From Mytilus galloprovincialis (Eukaryota; Mollusca; Bivalvia; Mytilida; Mytilidae), in contig NC_134844.1 of assembly GCF_965363235.1 (NCBI RefSeq), positions 76,501,497 through 76,565,496 on the forward strand: a stretch of DNA of 64,000 bases, in the 5' to 3' direction. The notes beneath the pieces were generated by a model. It did not search any database, was not told where the DNA came from, and saw nothing but the letters and a program-made list of their open reading frames with translations. Of the stretch, positions 62,298 to 64,000 are shown in pieces; the stretch's first letter is position 1; each line of letters opens with the position of its first letter. A program made the position numbers and the translations under genes.

Positions 62298-63339
62298 TAC
62301 GAAAAGTTTAGTACAACTAGCCTTGTTGATTCTTCTTTACCTGTATAAGTATCGTGAGTGGCATCAAAATTGTTAGTATCGTTATAGACATCAAAATTGA
62401 AAGTATCGTTAATGGCATCAAAATTGTATTTAACTTTTCTGTCATCAATACTAAAGGTATTACTTCCTATAACTTCATAATGAAAAAAAGTTGTTATTGC
62501 AGTCTGACTCCGCCGCATTTGATTAGTAAACAATGAAATAAATAACCAAATTAATCTAAATAAATTACATAAACAACAATTTATCAAAACAAACATCCAG
62601 GAAGGGGGCTCTTATCATACAACTACCAATTTAACTTGTAAATGTGACACGAAATTTGATATTCATGAAAATATGTCTCTGGCTGTTCTGTCGTTCCATT
62701 TCCTCCATTTTCTAAGGTATATCTCCGTGATTTAAACAACCCATCAGTTTATAAACAATGTCCTGATGATGGGAACGGAGCAATAATTTTTAGAAAGCAA
62801 ATCGTTGAAGTATTTAACTTTCTTACTTGTCCTTAAAAAAAAAATTATTAGAGCCTTTTGACCAATAGTCAATCTATCCCAAAATGCTTAGAAAATTAAT
62901 TGCTATAAAAAGCTTATGGAACGTTACCGGGTGGAGGATGTAATTATATTTGATTTACTTACAGTCTGCCAGGTTAATATTGTCTAAAAAAAAAAAAGGT
63001 AAAGAAGGGTTTAACTCATCGGTTTTTTTTATATATATATAACCAATGAAAACTTTAAAATATTGTTTATATATTTTATAAATGAAACAACTTATTCTAT
63101 TGCAATATACCTCTTTTTTGAAACATCGCAAACATTATGGAATTTGAAAAAAAAACCATTTAATGACCAAAAAAGTGAACTTAGAAATAAAAACCCAATA
63201 ATTTTATATTAAATCTGAAAACAGAAAAACAGAAAAAAATGTCAATTGTAATGCACAATAAGATTTTTGTCAACATTTTACAAATAAATACTAAATATTT
63301 AAGTTAAATGTTCAAAATTTCTGATTACATAAAATGTTC

Positions 63340-63388
<49 letters not shown>

Positions 63389-63985
63389 TGATCATACGCT
63401 TCCTTTCAATTAAATCATAAAAAAATAAATGTATGGATTTAACTTATATTTCGTAAAGCTGTTTATTAATTGTTCAAGAGCCCGAAATATCGCCGGAGGA
63501 ATAGCGTTAAGTCGAGTTATTGAGTGTTGGCAATGCTTTTTGTAACACATATAATATGTTGTACTAATCCTAATTTTTACAATATTTTTTGTACAAATTG
63601 TCAGTGTTTTATGAATCGCTTTGACTACATTATATAGTCTTATATTGAGCATTCATGTAAAATACTTTTATACAAAAATACTTTTTAGGGATATCATTTA
63701 GGTATAAGGACATGAAGGAGAAAAATAGAAATATAATTTGAACAATTCAGGAGTCCTTGTTTCTAGTTTTAGGACAAGGAAAATAGCACTAAATGTTAAG
63801 TTATATTACAGAACGAATCTACTTTTTTTGCACATACGCGATATGTCAATAGACACAAAATAGTTTTCTAAGACAAGTTGTTTGACAATCTTTTACATAA
63901 ATGTCAATATTTTACTTTTAATGGTATATAAATATGTCAATTGCTTTACAATTGACATCTTCTGACTTTATACTATATTACCTTA
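62298..63985. other. intergenic right flank
   Basis: Contains a short tandem repeat between 62350 and 62430 (GGCATCAAAATTGTTAGTATC / GACATCAAAATTGAAAGTAT / GGCATCAAAATTGTATTTAA), an AT dinucleotide run at about 63343-63387, and no supported gene. The first part (TM1-TM3 region expected for the GPCR) shows no recognisable membrane segments. Confidence 0.45.
63343..63387. repeat. (AT)n microsatellite
   Basis: About 22 AT dinucleotides without interruption. Confidence 0.95.
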
Positions 63986-64000
63986 GTCGTATTTGGCACA
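63985..64000 (+). repeat. start of another CGTCACTGATGAGTC-family copy, cut by the window edge
   Basis: The sequence TTACCTTAGTCGTATTTGGC ACA at the very end matches the landmark CCTTAGCCGTATTTGGCATA seen at 6227 and 6583. Confidence 0.55.

Noticed and set aside
62282..62596. 104-codon minus-strand ORF as TM1-TM3 of the GPCR
   Set aside because: Only one hydrophobic stretch near its start, then Asn/Asp-rich repeats (NFDAINDTFNFD); not GPCR-like.

Overview
This is a eukaryotic nuclear window of the marine-bivalve type, most likely a mussel (Mytilus or a close relative). It is AT-rich, its genes have many small exons in long introns, and most of the rest is interspersed repeats. Several repeat families look like ones I associate with mussel genomes, for example the 'GATGTGGTATGATTGCCAAT' family, the 'GAGCGTCACTGATGAGTC' family, and the element that begins AGCTCACCTGGCCCGAAGGG. 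The organism call rests on my recognition of these families and was not searched.

Genes, left to right. (1) 12946-14655, plus strand: an uninterrupted 569-residue TRIM-like protein with two B-boxes, a coiled coil and an NHL-like propeller, but no RING. (2) 17928-23523, minus strand: a five-exon gene, assembled by hand, for RNA polymerase II subunit RPB4 (POLR2D), 145 residues; none of its exons stands out as a long ORF. (3) 30963-45524, plus strand: a six-exon gene, assembled by hand, for a 420-residue type I membrane protein with a signal peptide, an EMI domain, a Thr/Pro mucin-like stalk built of 10-residue repeats, one membrane segment, and a tyrosine-rich tail containing a canonical ITAM plus NPxY and YxxM motifs. 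It has no EGF repeats. (4) 51491-56707, plus strand: a two-exon gene for a 378-residue basic, Ser-rich protein with repeated RRxS-type sites, not recognised. (5) About 61069-62297, minus strand: a frameshifted GPCR remnant covering TM4 to TM7. Two further candidate coding exons (50699-50788 plus, 54667-54859 minus) and one at 1845-1916 are reported with low confidence.

Mobile DNA fills the rest. Highlights are a 3.2-kb foldback-like element (31503-34704) with a 6-bp target duplication and inverted termini made of CACACTGAGA arrays, nested inside which is one of two 2-kb TATACGACCGC elements; a three-unit, 502-bp tandem repeat (35812-37602); a 422-bp near-perfect palindrome (38062-38483); three copies of a GTGGTGCACA hairpin family; tandemly duplicated tRNA-derived SINEs (26034-26795); a decayed reverse transcriptase (14840-15790, minus) in which the catalytic motif reads RYIDY; and several small foldback elements of unrelated sequence whose interiors are arrays of short oligonucleotide repeats.

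The genes do not form an obvious functional unit. The TRIM-like protein and the ITAM receptor would fit the expanded innate-immune gene sets of bivalves, but that is inference. The most notable candidate for an undescribed system is the EMI/mucin/ITAM receptor.
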